Positions 34,068-46,756 of a DNA stretch of 64,000 bases are shown one piece after another. Position 1 is the first letter of the stretch; each line of letters opens with the position of its first letter. The stretch is from Lotus japonicus (lineage: Eukaryota > Streptophyta > Magnoliopsida > Fabales > Fabaceae): positions 55,295,507 through 55,359,506 of the forward strand of contig NC_080044.1 in NCBI RefSeq assembly GCF_012489685.1, read 5' to 3'. A program made the position numbers and the translations under genes. Below the pieces are notes generated by a model, which saw only the letters and a list, made by a program, of their open reading frames with translations, had not been told where the DNA came from and did no database searches.

Positions 34068-34115
34068 ATTCCTGTACCTACCCATGTTAAAAAATGCGGG
34101 CACCACAGCAAACAC
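34068..34115 (+). repeat. Copy of the short interspersed module (CCTGTAC..GCGGGCACCACAG)
   Basis: AATTCCTGTACCTACCCATG followed by GCGGGCACCACAGCAAACACC, the same module as 7868-7925 (reverse) and about 5948-6000. It lies upstream of the GRF gene. Confidence 0.5.
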
Positions 34116-37100
34116 CTATTTATAATGACTATTTGTTCAACTATGAAAGTGGTTAACCGTCTTTAAACTGTCATCTAAGTGGTGTTGATGCGCTAACCCT
34201 GATTGAGTTAGTTTAACCATCTATAACACTTTACCTTTATAATTGACCAATTAACTTCTAGTCAAAGCATTTGACTGACGTTCGTCAACTAATCATTTGG
34301 GCCGACCATAGTGGGTCGAGTTTAATTTTACCATATCTTTTTAGTATTTACTTTAATTATCCAATATTTATATTGTTTAATAATTAATAGGTGTTAGATC
34401 TTTACCCCTACCAATTATTTCCTTGCTCCATGCTTATGGTGTCTGTAGGTCCAACTAATTATTCAACCTATAAGAAGTTAAGGACATGGAACATGCACGA
34501 TATACATGCTAGCTGTGCACTTAATTTGTACATTTATCATCCTCTTGGAGACTTGGACTATATATATATGTTTTTTCTCAAAAAGATTTGAATCTCTGAA
34601 AAAGATTTTCACCTTGATCCCAGTGTTCCACTTTTCCATCAAACCCATTTGGTTTGCCACATTGTCCTCCATTCACAAGAGGAGAAAGTGGAAGAAAAGG
34701 CTGGTTCGTGCGTGACTTACTGACTTTTATCAGGGTCAAACCAAAAAGTCATAAGAGAAGGGTTGATGGGTTATAATCCAGAACCACTTTTGTCCTCTGT
34801 ATGTGCTGAAAACTGGAACCCACCCCCACTTAGAAACCATAAGGGCCCCTTGGATCAATGGTCAAGCCAATTTACACAATATTAGACAGTTGGGGTAGAA
34901 AACTAATAACATATATATTTGGACCAGGTTCTCTTTCATATATTGAACAAATTCTAAAATCAATAAATTACTTATAGATATTTATGGATTCTGATTTCCT
35001 AATCAATTGTAAATGAGTTTTCAAATATGCACTAAGTTACTAACTAACATCATATTTAGTTATATTATATATACAGTTCAAAACATCATAATCACTTATG
35101 GAGAAAAGTTAAAAATGTACCTTATAAAGTTACTGTAACTGTACTTTGAATTATGCGTTCACTAACATGGAAACACTGGTATAGAAGTGAGATTCTAGAA
35201 TTGAACCAACTGAGATAAATGAATTAAATTTTTCTTACATGGCCAATTTTGTGAGAATGAGATCGACCAGCTGGAAGATATATGACAGGTTAAGGAAAAA
35301 TATATATATTGATAGGAGGAATTTCTGAGATAAAATAAATTGATCGAGCCAACCATCAGAAAAGCAGGAGTGAGGGGCGTGCGGCAAAAATGTTGAAAAG
35401 CAAGGAACAAAGGGGCAATAAAAAACAAAAAGAATTATGCAAAAGATGTTTTACACACATATACATCAGTCTGTTGAGTAGTGCGAGAATCAAGAAGTAT
35501 CACCAGACCAGGTATAATAGTACTGGGCAAACATTCACAATATGCTTATCCCTGGGAATCTTTTTCTCTTTCTCTGTAAACAATGAATTATTGCTTTCAA
35601 ACTTCAGAATATTATTGCCTTATGTGAATAGCAACCAACATTTTTGTCCCCTTATATAATGCTTTTGCAGCAGAAAGACAGCCATTACATCCACAAGGCC
35701 ACACACACACACACATATATATACTATTATATTTCTATCTTCTTACATTTTGTTGTATTAATTTTGCATTTTATATAATATCATCATCTCAAATTCGGCC
35801 ATAAGTCAGTTCTTTTGATGACTTTGTCATTCTTTATTCTTATGGGTATGTATGTCTCTCTGTTCTGCCAAATTCCATCTTTAGCTAAACCCTATAAAGC
35901 TTATAAACAATTAAACATTTCATATATCTACTACATATACAGTCACAAACAGCCTTTTATACTGTCTTTGAATATAAAACTTGCTTATAGTATAATGAGT
36001 TGTAAACCCTGATTAAAAATGAAATAGATATTGAGCTACTGGTCTACACTAACTTTCTCCATAGGGTTTCAAAACTACCCAATCATTCTGTTCTTTTTCC
36101 TCAAGCACCTCAATATTTTATAGTTAGTGTGTTTGAACCAAGGGGTTTATATGCTGAGGAGTGTAGTGATTCTTAGGGAAACTGCTAGAAATAACTTTTG
36201 AGAGAAAGGAAGTGATCAATTAATTTCAAGTTTTGACATACGGTAGAAAATCGGGGTAAAGATAAAATTATGATAAATAAAAATAAAAGTTAAGAGAAAT
36301 TGTTTTTGTGTACATAATTTTGTATCCTAACATGCACTATGAGAGTCTAATAGTGGAATTAAACATGTTATTAGCGAACGATTATCTCCTAGTGTTGAAA
36401 TTTTACTAAACATTGTTATTCAGTTAAAATTTTGTGTCAATCTTTATTCATGTATATTAAGTAGACACTCCTTCAAATATTTACAAAGAGATAGATAAAT
36501 ATAATCACATAATCCATTGTTACACCATGCTAAACTTATAATTGCGTGAAAGCAAAATATCTAACATTCACCTATTCAGCTATGTTTGGATGCAAGTTTA
36601 CACTGATGCAAACTAAAATGGGCATTAACACTCACTAAGAGATAAAAGTGAATGAAACACTTTTATAGATTAGGATGAAAGTCCATCTATATTATCTATA
36701 TTGCACTCTTGACTCTACTAATATTCCAATATACGACAACCCACATGCACTAAAATTTGATTGGATATTACAGTGAGGACAAAGAGAACAGTGGCAGGGT
36801 GATAATTTCCTCCCTAGAAAATGAGATGGGGTCATGTTTCCTTTTCCCCGCGAACAAGAGCTGGAGGGCATAAAAAAGTTGGCACCACGGTTTTCGTGAT
36901 AATTCATTTCATTCCTCCTTCCCACAATAGAAAAAGGAGAGAGAAATAGAGTGAGAGAGACCTATCAATAATCTTTCTCTTTCTCAGAGGGATGATATGA
37001 TGATGGCACGAACTACCTTGGATTTTTCTTCAACCTTTCAACAACCTAACCCAACAGCAATCATCATGCCCTCACTTTCCTCCTTGCCCTTATCTCTGAC

Positions 37101-37502
37101 CCTCCATGACCATCATCATTACTCCCTCACCACCCTTTCCTTTATCACAAACATCATCATCGATGTTCACCTTCACCATCACAAGCACAAGCACCTCCCA
37201 TTCTCAAAACAAGCTCAAGAACAACAAGTCAAAGAAGGAAAAGTGGTTGCTTCTTTGCTTATGCTAGTGAGAAAACCCTACTTCCATATCTAGCAACTTA
37301 TATATTGAGTGAAAAGGGTCTAACAAGCTTTGTTGCTACGAAGATCCAACAACTCAACTCTTGGGGAATCAAGCATCTCGGTCCGATCCATTTCTGTTTT
37401 GGTTACAAGTATATTCCATGTTACTTAAGTATCTAGCTTGATCTTTTTTGTTTTACTTTTATACCAAGTTTCAGTTTGATTTGTTGAAAGATTATGTTAG
37501 TT
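34116..37502. other. Long region without a recognised gene
   Basis: AT-rich. The only frame with a plausible transcript context is 36997-37293 (plus, 98 codons, begins with three Met, rich in His, Leu and Ser), preceded by a GA-rich leader (36940-36990). It has no family I know and its composition is biased. A further GA/CT-rich stretch and CA/TA repeats (about 35700-35725) are present. Confidence 0.4.
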
Positions 37503-37605
37503 ATGTTTGGATCAACTTTTTTTAATCAGAATCAATTCTAGAGCTGCTGCTCATACAAGCTTCTCTCCATAATTGATTCTGATTTAAAAATCAATTGGAA
37601 GTGTC
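37503..37605. mobile_element. Short palindromic MITE-like element
   Basis: TTAATCAGAATCAATTCTAG near the left and TAATTGATTCTGATTTAAAA near the right form inverted repeats around a 35-base loop, flanked by TATGTTTGGATCAAC, a common plant MITE terminal pattern. Confidence 0.5.
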
Positions 37606-38347
37606 TTAAAACATGCATTTAGCTCTTGCTCTTCTATATTATCACTGTCTTCCTTCCTTCCTTCCTCTACTTTCTCTCTCTTTCTGGGTGAGGAAGATTT
37701 GTTAGTTCTTGTGATTGACAAATCTTTGTTTAGATCGAAAGGCTTGTGTAGTTTGCAAAACGATATATATTTCAAACCTGTTTTTATTGCTAAAAATGTC
37801 GGTGTAATGATTAAGAAGCTTAATGATATATTGTTGCAAGTAATAATGAATGGTTTTCTTGTTTGATATAAGTATGGGAAATCATATATAGGTATGAAGA
37901 GAGTCTTGTAACATCATGTCACTGTATCCATATTCTTGGTAAAATATGAATGATTCACCTATTTCCTTTGCTTTGCTGGGTCTAGCTAGCTAGGGTTTTT
38001 CAATATCATTTTTACATCTGTTTATACTTCAGACATGTAGACTCTGAATAAATGATCTTTCTAGCCAAGAAGTAATGAATTCAGAGATCGATACAGGAGT
38101 TCATCTAAGAATATTCATGGATGAGTTCATCTAAGTGCAGAAGGTGATCTCTGACCAGAACTCCTTCCATTGAATATTTTACATCTGCCTTTATTCTTTC
38201 GCTTTGAATATTCCTACTCCACAACTCCATATTCAACTATATATGACTTTATGCCTGTTTCGTTTCTGGAACACACATCCCAAAGCATCAAATAAGAAGT
38301 AGTCATTTTAACTCTAACTTGGATAGTTGTAGATCTGAACAAATTAG

Positions 38348-38735
38348 TGTGCGTTTGGATTTCAGTTTGCAAAACAGAGTTTGAGACAACGTGGATTTGC
38401 AAAACAAAGTTTGGATGAATGTGAGTTTGTTGTAATGTGATTTATGTTTGGATACTTTTATTCTAAAAGTAAGTTTGATAAATTAATTTTGTTTGGATAA
38501 TATTAACAAAAAGCACTTTCATATGTGTATAGTTACTACAAAAGTTTAATACAAATGTGTCAACCAACTTTTCATCCAAAGTAGAAGCGAGGATTGAGTG
38601 GAGTTGAGTGAAAGTAGGTTTTTGGCACAAAGTGGGTTAAGGTGAATGTGGGTTGAAGCCATCCAAACATAGTGGCACATTGTTCAATACAACCCAAACC
38701 CACATTGATGTGCCCTAACTGAAAAACAAACATAG
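38348..38735. mobile_element. MITE-like element with GTGCGTTTGGAT-type ends
   Basis: The left end GTGCGTTTGGATTTCAGTT is mirrored on the right by AACTGAAAAACAAACATAG. An inner pair (GTTTGGAT; ATCCAAACATAG) strengthens the palindrome. No coding capacity. No clean target duplication found. Confidence 0.5.
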
Positions 38736-39091
38736 TCTTAAACCCCGTTCATGAACTAAGAAAGAAGCCATTAGAAAGTTCTTTCGTTTTATGTTTATAC
38801 ATGCAGCAAAAAACTTTCAATACATAGATTGCTTCCACATAATTTATTTTATCAAAACCTGTATCTTTGATTTTCATGGCCGATGTGAGGACTCTATTCG
38901 TCTGGTAGACGATTAATACTTATGCAAACGATTTATATATGCTAGCTACCAAGGGCATGCATTGACCCATGGTGGGGATTCGAGCGAACCCACCCCAACT
39001 TTTGTAGATATGATAATTTGGCGCTGTGTAATGTATGTTATATATGATGTGAGGTGTGATAAGAAGAAAAAATAGTGCTTGTGCATGGGTG

Positions 39092-39620
39092 CAGGGGCGG
39101 AACTTAGTGGCGACATATGGGAGCCATGGCTCCCTCAAAATTTGAGAAAAATCCTATATAATGAATGGCAATTGCGAAATGTTATATATAAATTTCAGTG
39201 CACTACACTTATAAATTGAAACCTCGTCCCAGCGGTCCGTGTCTTTGGATATTTGCATGAGGTAGGGTGTTCAACTCCCACTTACCCATTTTTTGAGTTA
39301 TATTTTACATAATTATAAGAGATATAATCAATGGTAAAAGAATTCTTTTTTTCCAAATGAGAGAATTATAAACAACTACCATCCCATTTTTAATAAGTAA
39401 CCGAAGTAAAAATAAAAAAATGCTACCTATAAGTAAAAAATATCAAGAATCCAAAAATTGAACAAAATAAAAAGACATATTTCCAAGATTATTATATAAC
39501 TCAATTAATTTTTATTGTTTTGTAATATATATGTATGTATTTCTATTAAAATATATTTTAATTTATGTATTGAAATATTATATTGGCTCCCTCAATTTTT
39601 TCCTTCAAGTTCCGCCACTG
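39092..39620. mobile_element. Non-autonomous hAT-type element with 8-bp target duplication
   Basis: Starts CAGGGGCGGAACTTAGTGG and ends CAAGTTCCGCCACTG, inverted ends typical of hAT elements, with a second inner pair (GGAGCCATGGCTCCCTCA; TTGGCTCCCTCAA). It is flanked by a perfect 8-bp direct repeat CATGGGTG (39084-39091 and 39621-39628). The 529-bp body has no transposase. Inside, at about 39224-39288, is a tRNA-like segment (CCCAGCGGTCC; GGTGTTCAACTCCC). Confidence 0.85.
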
Positions 39621-39628
39621 CATGGGTG

Positions 39629-40189
39629 TAGCTAGATAATGTTTTGTAGTTCGCATATCATACTATCTATCTGAAAATAGCACTTGTCTAGATAGATGTG
39701 AAAAATTAATGAGAAAATTACACATATGCCTTTTCTTCATTTCTCAACACCTTCACCATTCAAACGCAACCATCATACTAACCAGCCACTCAACCCTGTT
39801 TTGTCGTGGCCACCATATGAACTGGCAACCTTTGTGCAAACACCCATATATAAGGGTGGACGTAGGTCAGACCAAGTCTTGTGTGACCCAAGCCTTAATG
39901 CGTTATAATTTTGAGGCCAAAGTCTGACCTGTGGCCTTATAGGCCAAATTTTAAGGTCTTGCGTAAGTTTTTGTATGATCTGGCCTAACCTATTTCTAAG
40001 TCTGATTTTTTGTGGTTTCATTTTCTTTTAGAAAAGGAGAAACAAGGCGTGAAAGATTTCAGTTACAAATTTGAAACTATATACCAAGAGCCTCAATTTA
40101 CAACAATTTTATATGTATGTACATGAATCATTCAATTTTAATCAGTGCTCCATAGCTCTTGCAATTCATCTCCAAGTAAGAACACATCA
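39629..40189. other. Spacer, no gene seen
   Basis: Several short frames but none with a recognisable domain. Sequence on both sides belongs to mobile elements. Confidence 0.4.
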
Positions 40190-40425
40190 ATTGTTTGGGA
40201 CATAATTTTATTGTTCGTTGCAAATTGGCGACAATTTACGTATTTTCGTAATTCTATCCCTAAATTGTTACGAGATTTAAATTCCGTCCCAGAATATTAA
40301 TTTATTGTTTTAAAAAATATTTGCGATGAGAAAGTGTCTCTAAATCCGTTGCAAATTAATTATTTTGGGACAGAATTTTTTTCCGTCACAAAATTCCATC
40401 CTGAATTGAGTGTTTTCTAGTAGTG
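40190..40425. mobile_element. End fragment of a CACTA-type transposon
   Basis: The sequence ends TTTTCTAGTAGTG at 40425, whose complement CACTACTAGAAAA is the standard CACTA terminus. The about 230 bases before it contain repeated GGGACAxAATTT and TCCGTCxCAAAATT motifs, as expected of CACTA subterminal repeats. The opposite end was not found. The left limit is approximate. Confidence 0.55.
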
Positions 40426-40689
40426 TAGTTATTATTGTTGAATTGTCCATGCTTGAAACGAGACAAGGTTTTTTTTTTTGATAGGAAAACGAGACAAGTT
40501 AGAAACATGTATAATTAGTCAAACACACTTCGAGCGGAAACTTGTATACTATAACGATGACAGGCGGACATGAGTATGCTTTTGCGCGCATTTCACTTGA
40601 TTGTAAGAAGTTAAATCATTCGAGCATACTCCAAGTTTTACGTTTATAGGCTCACTCGCAAATTCAGGATAAACTCGATTAAAATGATT

Positions 40690-43640
40690 CCAAACTGAGA
40701 AAAAATGGAATGAGATAGAGGTAAGTGGGTGGGGAGCATATGTACTTAATGAAAAATTGAAAAAATTAAGAGAGATTAAGATCTGGAACAAGGAGGCTTT
40801 TGGGGATCTAGGTGTGAAAATCAAAAGAGTGGTGGAGGAAATAACTAGGCTGGACATATTGGATGAGAGTGGGGAGTTGAATCATGTAGATGTCCTAAAA
40901 AGAAGAGAGCTAACGGTGGAATTTTGGGGGTTATCTAGGATGAATGAATCAATTTTATGGCAACAGTCTAGGTATAAGTGGATAAAGGAGGGGGACAAGA
41001 ACTCAAGATACTTTCATGCTGTCATAAATAAAAGGAGAAGAGGGAACTTAATTTTGGGTGTATCAATGGGCAGCTCATGGGTTGAGGAACCTGAGAGTGT
41101 CAAGAGATGTATAGCAGATTTCTTTGAGAATAGGTTTAAGGACAATAGGGGGTTAGGCCTAGGCTTGATGGGATAAACTTCAAAATAATTAGTGAGGCGG
41201 AGTGTAGGGCCTTGACGGCGGAGTTTAATTTAGAGGAAATTAGGTCCGTTGTTTGGGAATATGATGGTACAAAGAGCCCTAGCCCGGATGGGTTTAACTT
41301 CAAATATTTTAAAATTATTGGGAGGTTTTGCAACAAGATATTGGGAGAATGATGGTTGAGTTTCATGTAAATGGGGTGTTGCCTAAGGGATGTAACTCGT
41401 CCTTCATTGAACTTATCCCCAAGGTGGGGATTCCCCTAAGGCTGAACGACTATATGCCTATCTCTTAGGTGGGTAGTTTGTATAAGATAATAGCTAAAGT
41501 TTTAGGGGGCAGATTAAAGAGAATAATCAATAGCGTAGTGGAAGAGAACCAGTCTGCGTTTGTAGGTGGGAAAAATATGTTAGATGGGGTAGTGGTAGCA
41601 AATGAGGTAGTGGAGGAAGCGAAAAGTAGAAGGAAGGCATGTTGCATGTTCAAAATAGATTTTGAAAAGGCATATGATTCGGTTTCATGGGACTTCTTGT
41701 ATTATATGTTAGCCAAAATGAGCTTTTGTAGAAAGTGGGTTAAATGGATTAAGTATTGTGTTGAAACTGGGACTATATCAGTTCTAGTGAACAAGAGCCC
41801 GACAGATGAATTCAAAATGGAAAGAGGGTTAAGGCAAGGCGACCCAATAGCTCCCTTTCTATTCCTGATAGTGGCAGAAGGGTTGGGAGGGATGATGAGG
41901 GAGGTTGTGAGGAGAAATCTGTTTACAGGGTATGAGGTGGGTGGTAAGGGTGTTGTTGTGTCACATATTCAATTTGCTGATGACACATTGATTATTGGTG
42001 ACATGTCCTTGAAGAACAGCTACACAATTAAAAGCATTCTCAGGTGGTTTGAGTTGGCATCAGGACTAAAAGTCAACTTCTACAAAAGTAAGGTGGCTGA
42101 GATTTCTGTAAATGAGGTTGAGGGTAAAAGTTTTGCTGAGATATTAAATTATAAGGTCATGAGGGTCCCATTTGTGTACTTAGTGATTGAAGTGGGGGAA
42201 AATCCGAGAAGGAGAGCTACATGGAATCGGGTAATTCAGAAGTTGCAAAGAAGGTTGACCCTTTGGAAATCAAAGCATTTGTCTTTTGGTGGTCGTCTTT
42301 GTCTTCTGAAGTCGGTACTTAGCTCTATCCCTCTCTTTTATCTTTCATTTTTAAAAATTCCTATATCGGTGGCTAATAAAATAAAGAGCTTGCAGAGAAA
42401 CTTTTTGTGGGGGGGGGGGGCAGTGGGGAGGAGAGGAAAATTCCATGGGTAAAATGGGATCTGGTTTGTAAGGCCAAGAAGGACGGAGGGTTAGGGGTAA
42501 GGGATATAATTAAGTTTAATAGGGCTCTTCTAGGAAAGTGGAGGTGGCGTCTCTTGAGTGAGGGTGATAGCTTGTGGGGAAGGGTACTGTGTGCAAAATA
42601 TGGAGAAGATGTCAAAGGGGGGGTGTGAGCGAGTGCTTCGGGTCGGGGTCTACATGGTGGAGGGATTTAGGAAGAGTGTGTTCAAGGGATTTGGAGGGGG
42701 ATTGGTTTGAGAGAAATACAAAAAGAGTGGTGGGAGATGGTAAGAAAGTGAGGTTCTGGTCGGATTGTTGGGTAGGGGAAGTGAGGTTAGCACAGAAATA
42801 CAAGATATTGTTTGATGTTTCTGAGCAGAAACAGAGTTGTGTTGCTGAGGTGGGTCATTGGGGTGGGAGTGCGAGTTAAAGTGGAGAATAAGTCTATTTG
42901 AATGGGAGAGGAATCTATATTTAGAGCTGCTGCAGGAAATTCAATCAGTTCAGATCAGCAACTGTGCAAGAGATGGATGGCAGTGGATGCAAAATCCTCA
43001 GAAAGGCTACACTGTGAAATCTGCATATCAAATACAGGTTTTGCGTGATGATGGAGCTGCTAATCAAGTCTACAAAGCTATGTGGGAATGCCATGTCCCC
43101 TCAAAAGTGATTTTACTAGCATGGAGAATATTTCATCAGAGAATTCCAACACTTGAGAACCTTCCTAAGAGAGGGATCAAAATTGAACAAAATATGATGG
43201 AACATGTTTCTTCTGCCAAAATCAGAGGATGTCTCACATGTCATGTTTTCATGTCACTTTGCATATGGTGTATGGGTGCTGTGCTACAAATGGCTTGGAG
43301 TTCAAACTGCGCATCCAAGAGAGGGAAAAGCGCACTTCCTACATCATGAGGTGTTGGGAAGGGGAAAACAGCTGAGGATAATGTGGAGGACTATATGGAT
43401 GGCGTGCATTTGGAGCATATGGACACATAGAAATTCTATTGCTTTTAGAGGGAATTCCACCAACAGTGAAGCTGTCCTGGAAAGCATTAAGATGCGATCG
43501 TGGATCTGGTTGAAGATCCTTTCAAAGGATTTCAAGCGATCATACCAAGAGTGGGAGAGTCGCCAGTCTTATGCTTAGCAGAATCAAGATGATTAGTGGT
43601 GTGGCTGGTGGTTCCTTGGTAGTCTTTTTGTTGGTGGGAT
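40690..43640 (+). mobile_element. Degenerate 5'-truncated LINE (L1-type) retrotransposon
   Basis: Begins inside the linker between endonuclease and reverse transcriptase (WNKEAFGDLG at about 40783). The RT follows in several frames: EGDKNSRYFH, SPDGFNFKYF, then from 41469 the block VGSLYKIIAKVLGGRLK, FKIDFEKAYDSVSWDF, GLRQGDPIAPFLF and the catalytic FADDT (about 41975). The C-terminal part (WVKWDLVCKAKKDGGLGV; YTVKSAYQ; the zinc-finger end at 43200-43300) is again in other frames. Lesions include a frameshift at about 41165, a TAG at 41467 where the family has Leu (PIS*VGSLYK), a G12 run at 42410 and further shifts near 42620 and 43200. No endonuclease domain. Not mobile by itself. The 3' limit is uncertain. 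Confidence 0.88.
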
Positions 43641-44125
43641 TGTATTGGGGAATTTGTGTCTATTCTTGCCTTCTCCTTTTACTTGGACCGTTCACCTTTC
43701 ATTTCACATAACTCTTATGTCCCATAGCCGGCCCTTACCACTTGAGCTAACTTTGGGAACTATTGAAACATTTACGTGTATGTCCATTCTACTATGTGAG
43801 AAGCATACACCCCCGGAGAACGACAAAAGTTGCACTCAGTTAAGTTGGTCGTATCTTATAGTACAACAAACATTTTTGAACGCATGATCAATCAATTGGA
43901 ATTTTAATTAGAAGCCAACAAACACACTCAAATTTCTATATTTTAAATTAAAGCCTCTTCATATATTGGTTAGTTGACGACTGTTATCAAATCATAAAAC
44001 CGTTAAACTTATTCATTTGATTCCTCTTCCTCAACCAATGACTCAAACTTTAACCTAATAAGAGCATTGACACCATTTGTTGTTGTTGTTACTTTTGGTT
44101 GTCTTGCATTTTGTCCAAAACAACC
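43641..44125. other. Spacer with a reverse tRNA-like box A
   Basis: No gene. On the minus strand at about 43724-43760, TTAGCTCAAGTGGTAAGGGC is a good box-A-like sequence; no box B at the right distance was found. Confidence 0.4.
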
Positions 44126-44519
44126 TGATGTCGAAGCAGATGTTGTGACATCTGCCCGCGTGTAGCACAGGACATTAGTTCCTTACTTGGAGTGCTTATG
44201 TGTGCCCTAGTGAATCTCGTGAAGATTTGTTTTGTGGTTACTTGCGGTTTAAGTAGTTGTATCTTGGTTATTTATTGTGGGCTGGTTTACTTGTTGAAAC
44301 AATCTCTGATTGAAGATTTGTTTCTATTGTTTTAATGGTGATTTGATTTGTAATGCAATCATAATCTTGGAAGATTGCGTTTTGATTTGCTGTTGTTGGA
44401 CTATTTGCTTCAGCCTCTAGAAACCCTAGTGTGGCTGCTGAAGCATATAAATATAAAGACCTAAAACGTGAAGACTGATTGAAGCTTTTGAGAGAAACAG
44501 ATCAAGTGTTTTAGGGTTG
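44126..44519 (+). mobile_element. Left part of a Ty1/copia-like LTR, split by the gypsy element
   Basis: Starting near TGATGTCGAAGCAGATG, with a TATA region (GCATATAAATATAAAG, about 44443) and a GAAGCTTTTGAGAGAAAC leader-type sequence. It continues after the insertion at 61308 with GTGAAAACCCTGCAGACG and GAACTGGGTTAACAA, the pattern I associate with the R region of copia LTRs. No coding part is visible, so a solo LTR is likely. The outer ends are uncertain. Confidence 0.45.
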
Positions 44520-45197
44520 TTATTTGTAAGGCCCAAGTTTTAACGTTTTGGATAAGTGAATAAAATAAATAAGTTATTTGATTAAGATAAATTTGGGAAG
44601 GAAAGAGGTTCAGGAAAAGTCCAAGAATGTATCGAAAAACCGAAAGAGTTATAGCACGACTAACATACGCTTAATCCTAGGTCGAAGGTATTAGTGAATA
44701 GTTAATTTACGCTTTAGGACACGATGGAAACTAATTCCAAAAATCCTCAGAGAAATGTTAGAACTTCTCTTTTCCGTCCTTAAACAACCATTTCGATGCG
44801 AAATCCTGGAATGTACGAACGTCAAATTCCAATTCTCGGAAGTTTGCCGAAACGGAATCCCTGATAGTTCGGAAAACCTAAGATCGACAGACGATGAAGA
44901 CTTTTTCTATCCGGAAACTCAAACGAAGATTCCACCCGCGTTCTCCTACATCTCTCATCATTCCTAATCTTTCTTCAGAAGGAAGTTTTCTCATCCGACG
45001 ATCACTGCAAAAAGTAGTTTTTCGGGATAAACCGACTTACACCGACTTATGCCGATTTTGGATCTTTTGGTTTAATTCCAAGAATTCTATTTTGAGTTCT
45101 GGAATTCTGTCGCCAGAACCTATCTTAGAATGCGCAGAGGAACGCGCAGGAAAGATCGGAATCGCAAAAAAATCATTTTTCCGTTTTTTCCAAAACC

Positions 45198-45205
45198 TAT
45201 AAATA
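45198..45205 (+). promoter_or_regulatory. LTR promoter TATA box
   Basis: TATAAATA within ACCTATAAATAGTTG, followed by a pyrimidine/AC-rich stretch with ACAAAACCCATTTTCC where transcription probably begins (about 45230). Identical at 57864-57871 in the 3' LTR. Confidence 0.6.
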
Positions 45206-46756
45206 GTTGAAAAATTAGATTTTTTTCACAAAACCCATTTTCCCCACCCCCCAAAGCCGCGAGTTTCTAGAGAGAGAGAGAGATCCGGATCTTCGTCGAT
45301 TCTTGCCCGTTTGCTTCACCGTTCGTCACTAATCGAAGACCTCGAGGTAGGTAATCTATACTCTCCTTCGAATCGTCGTTTCTGTCCATTTCTCCTGCGA
45401 CTTTCTGAGTTCAAAATTTTGAGGTTTTTGAAAAACTGTTCAAATCAGTTGATTTCAGCGTCTAAACTTCTTCCCTGCATGCTCCTGAGCGTGTTCTGCG
45501 GATTAGATTTTGTCAAATGTCGACGAAATGCCGCCGGGATCAATTTCTACCCTAAATACCCATTTTTCGCCAAAGTCGCAACCTTTACGCTCTAATCTAT
45601 CGACTTGGCTTAGTGCTAGTAGGATTTGTCGTCATAAACGTCGTTGTGGACGTCCCCATCCAATTTGTTTTTCAAAAATCCAATTTTGAAATTCTGAGCT
45701 AAAAATAATGACCAAACTACCCCTATATCAGTTTTCGATCCGAAAATTTTTCCGAGCCTAGAACCGTCTTAGTTACGGCTTATGTTAACCTAGGAACCAA
45801 GTTTGATCGAAGAAAAATCGACCCTCCCAATTAAGGAAAGTGGCCGAGAGCTATATCAAGGGGGGAGGAGAATCCGATTTTTCGAAAACTTGTCTTAACG
45901 CGTTAGATTGTCGTACCACGGAGGTAGTAGTGTACTGTGTAACCCTAGGACTCTTTGATTGCTGAGTTTCTGACTCTTGGTGTTGATTTCTGTGATTTTT
46001 GCTTAAGGTTCGTTTGAGGAGATTCCAAGAAACCAAGGAGAAGAGCTTGAAGAACATTTGGAGGAGGAAGCTGGAAGACCCACCGGTGAGGGCTACTCTC
46101 TGAATTACTAGATAATGCTTTAGGTGTCGATGAAATTCGACTTGATTTATGTGTTATGCACCTAATTGCTAAATGTCTGAAATGATTTCTGAGGCTTCGG
46201 CCGAACTTGTTGAGTACTTGATGCCATGATATTGTGTGCTAAATGATTCACATGCTATGTGCTACATGGTTAACTTAGGATGTGTTGGAATATGCTGTTT
46301 ATGTCTTTTGGTTGAGCTGTTTCAATGATGCTATTCCACTTGTACCTGAGATTCTGAAAAGTGAGGATTACGGGCAGGTCATGCCGAATTTTTATGAGAT
46401 TTTGAGAGAGTTTTAAAAGGACGAACGGAGTTCGGACCTTGTCATGCTCCAATGGATCGAGACCTTCTCAGGGAATTACTTGGGTTTATGGGAACTTTGA
46501 ACTCATAGGGAATACGATAAGACTAAAAAGAGCTATTTTTATAAAGAAATTCATAAGATATTAAACAACCTCTAAACCTTTAAATAAAGATAACAATCTC
46601 GGATGCAAGCTTTGGATTGAAGTTTAGTTTTGGAAAATGAGAAGTGTCGTCGGATCCAAGTGTTGGGAAGATTTCGAGTTTTGGGTATGTTGATACTCAT
46701 TCGCTCTGGGAGCAGTTTGTTTAGCCATCCAAGGGATGAGCCGAGAAGCTTCACGG

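Noticed and set aside
38085..38150. microRNA-like stem (TCAGAGATC...GATCTCTGA)
   Set aside because: Only nine paired bases with an unpaired middle; it does not match any plant microRNA I know.
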